Source of the DNA: Burkholderiaceae bacterium
Lineage (GTDB): Bacteria > Pseudomonadota > Gammaproteobacteria > Burkholderiales > Burkholderiaceae_C
Direction: 5' to 3'
NCBI GenBank assembly: GCA_017992055.1
Contig: JAGOPK010000013.1
Span: 1-64,000, forward strand
DNA length: 64,000 nucleotides
Position 1 is the stretch's first letter; each line of letters begins with the position of its first letter. This document shows positions 62,994 through 64,000 of the stretch, in pieces. A model generated the notes under the pieces. It was not told the DNA's origin. It was given only the letters and a program-made list of their open reading frames with translations, and did not search any database. Position numbers and translations under genes: made by a program.

Positions 62994-64000
62994 ATGAACG
63001 ATGCGACGCCACGACACGCCGGCCCGCTGGCCGGCCTCAAGGTGCTGGAGCTGGGCCAGCTGATCGCCGGCCCGTTTGCCGGCAAGACCCTGGCCGACTT
63101 CGGCGCCGAGGTCATCAAGGTCGAGCCGCCCGGCGATGGCGACCCGCTGCGCAAGTGGCGGCTGCTGCACAAGGGCACCAGCGTCTGGTGGCAGGTGCAA
63201 AGCCGCAACAAGAAGAGCGTGGTGCTGGACCTGCGCAGCGACGAGGGCCGCGCCGATGTGCGCCGCCTGGCCGCCGAGGCCGATGTGCTGATCGAGAACT
63301 TCAAGCCCGGCACGCTGGAGAAATGGGGCCTGGGCTACGAGCAGCTGTCGGCCGACAACCCGGGCCTGATCATGCTGCGCATCAGCGGCTACGGCCAGAC
63401 CGGGCCCTACCGCGACCTGCCGGGCTTTGCCGTGGTGGCCGAGGCCTTTGGCGGCCTGCGCCACCTGATGGGCGAGCCGGGCCGCCCGCCAGTGCGTGCC
63501 GGCGTCAGCCTGGGCGATACGCTGGCCGCGCTGCATGGCGTGATCGGCGTGCTGCTGTCGCTGCAGGCGCGTGCGCAGTCCGTCAGCGCTGACGCGCCCA
63601 AGGGCCGCGGCCAGGTGGTCGACGTGGCGCTGTACGAGGCGGTGTTCAACTGCATGGAAAGCCTGCTGCCCGAATACAGCGCCTTTGGTGCCGTGCGCCA
63701 GCCGGCCGGCTCGGCCCTGCCGGGCATTGCGCCCAGCAATGCCTACCGCTGCGCCGACGGCCAGGTGGTCATCGGCGGTAACGGCGATTCCATCTTCAAG
63801 CGGCTGATGTCCAGCATCGGCCGCGACGACCTGGGCCAGGACCCCGGCCTGGCCGACAACGCGCTGCGCGCCGCGCGGGCCGACGAGCTGGATGCGGCCA
63901 TCACCGCCTGGACCGTGCAGCGCCCGGTGGCCGAGGTGGTGCGGGTGCTGCAGGCGGCCAGCGTGCCGGTGGGGCCGATCAGCACCGTGGCCGACATCGC
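62994..64000 (+). CDS. CaiB/BaiF CoA-transferase family protein (3' end outside window)
   Basis: The first about 335 residues of a class III CoA-transferase; the frame stays open to the right edge and lacks its C-terminus. The start MNDATPRHAGPLAGLKVLELGQLIAGPF is typical. LADFGAEVIKVEPPGDGDPLRKW, RNKKSVVLDLRSDEG and ENFKPGTLEKWGLGYEQL are family blocks. The catalytic Asp that carries CoA is in SLGDTLAALHGV. The enzyme moves CoA between acyl groups, for example carnitine, formyl or succinyl CoA; substrate unknown. It is divergent from the Old Yellow Enzyme gene. Confidence 0.9.
   Translation, partial: MNDATPRHAGPLAGLKVLELGQLIAGPFAGKTLADFGAEVIKVEPPGDGDPLRKWRLLHKGTSVWWQVQSRNKKSVVLDLRSDEGRADVRRLAAEADVLIENFKPGTLEKWGLGYEQLSADNPGLIMLRISGYGQTGPYRDLPGFAVVAEAFGGLRHLMGEPGRPPVRAGVSLGDTLAALHGVIGVLLSLQARAQSVSADAPKGRGQVVDVALYEAVFNCMESLLPEYSAFGAVRQPAGSALPGIAPSNAYRCADGQVVIGGNGDSIFKRLMSSIGRDDLGQDPGLADNALRAARADELDAAITAWTVQRPVAEVVRVLQAASVPVGPISTVADI

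Overview
This is a very G+C-rich (by eye about 70%) chromosomal segment of a betaproteobacterium, most likely order Burkholderiales near the Rubrivivax/Leptothrix/Ideonella group. The taxonomic clues are a DUF4148 protein, an H-NS protein with a lysine/alanine-rich tail, a PEP-CTERM protein, a GTP-dependent PEP carboxykinase and strong G/C third-position codon bias throughout. I see no insertion sequence, phage gene, tRNA, rRNA or CRISPR array. Coding density is high and many genes overlap by 1-4 bases. The first and last genes run off the window.

Layout. 1-1437: end of an acyl-CoA dehydrogenase and a PaaG-like hydratase/isomerase. 1456-4677: a lysine-catabolism unit (divergent Lrp regulator, saccharopine-type dehydrogenase, aminoadipate-semialdehyde dehydrogenase). 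4733-7624: a DUF4148 protein, two LysR regulators and a small Trp-rich ORF. 7670-11746: ECF sigma/anti-sigma pair, AmpG-like transporter, M48 protease. 11856-16039 (minus strand): Crp-like and LuxR-like regulators, MBL hydrolase, H-NS, saccharopine-dehydrogenase-like reductase. 16178-20136: soluble PQQ-type glucose/sorbosone dehydrogenase, TetR, MpaB/DUF2236 oxygenase, small lipoprotein.

20170-29707 is the most coherent unit: LysR, 2-oxoglutarate/Fe(II) oxygenase, alpha/beta hydrolase, three-part ABC importer, nucleobase deaminase and a three-subunit molybdenum hydroxylase, most junctions overlapping. It reads as uptake and oxidative breakdown of a purine-like or other N-heterocycle. 29775-39250: a 1387-residue CHAT-like/cyclase/AAA/TPR protein, a degenerate P450 fused to an extra C-terminal domain, a DyP peroxidase and a PhoX-like protein. 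39260-44457: a TPR-GGDEF protein and a LacI-controlled galT-galK operon with two palindromic operators.

44459-52787: a tannase-family lipoprotein lacking its nucleophilic serine, a VOC protein, mmsA with a divergent LysR, an ornithine-cyclodeaminase-family reductase, a YecA-like protein and a YegD-like Hsp70 whose 3' end is tandemly triplicated. 52956-64000: PEP-CTERM beta-propeller, D-amino acid dehydrogenase, small proteins, TetR, UspA, metallophosphoesterase, pckG, MOSC protein, Old Yellow Enzyme and the start of a CoA-transferase.

Most of the window is ordinary heterotrophic metabolism (fatty/aromatic acids, lysine, valine, galactose, D-amino acids, gluconeogenesis) with dense local regulators. 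The features most worth a second look are the heterocycle operon, the P450-DyP pair, the cyclase-like giant, the serine-less tannase, the two small WWxRWW proteins and several perfect palindromes.
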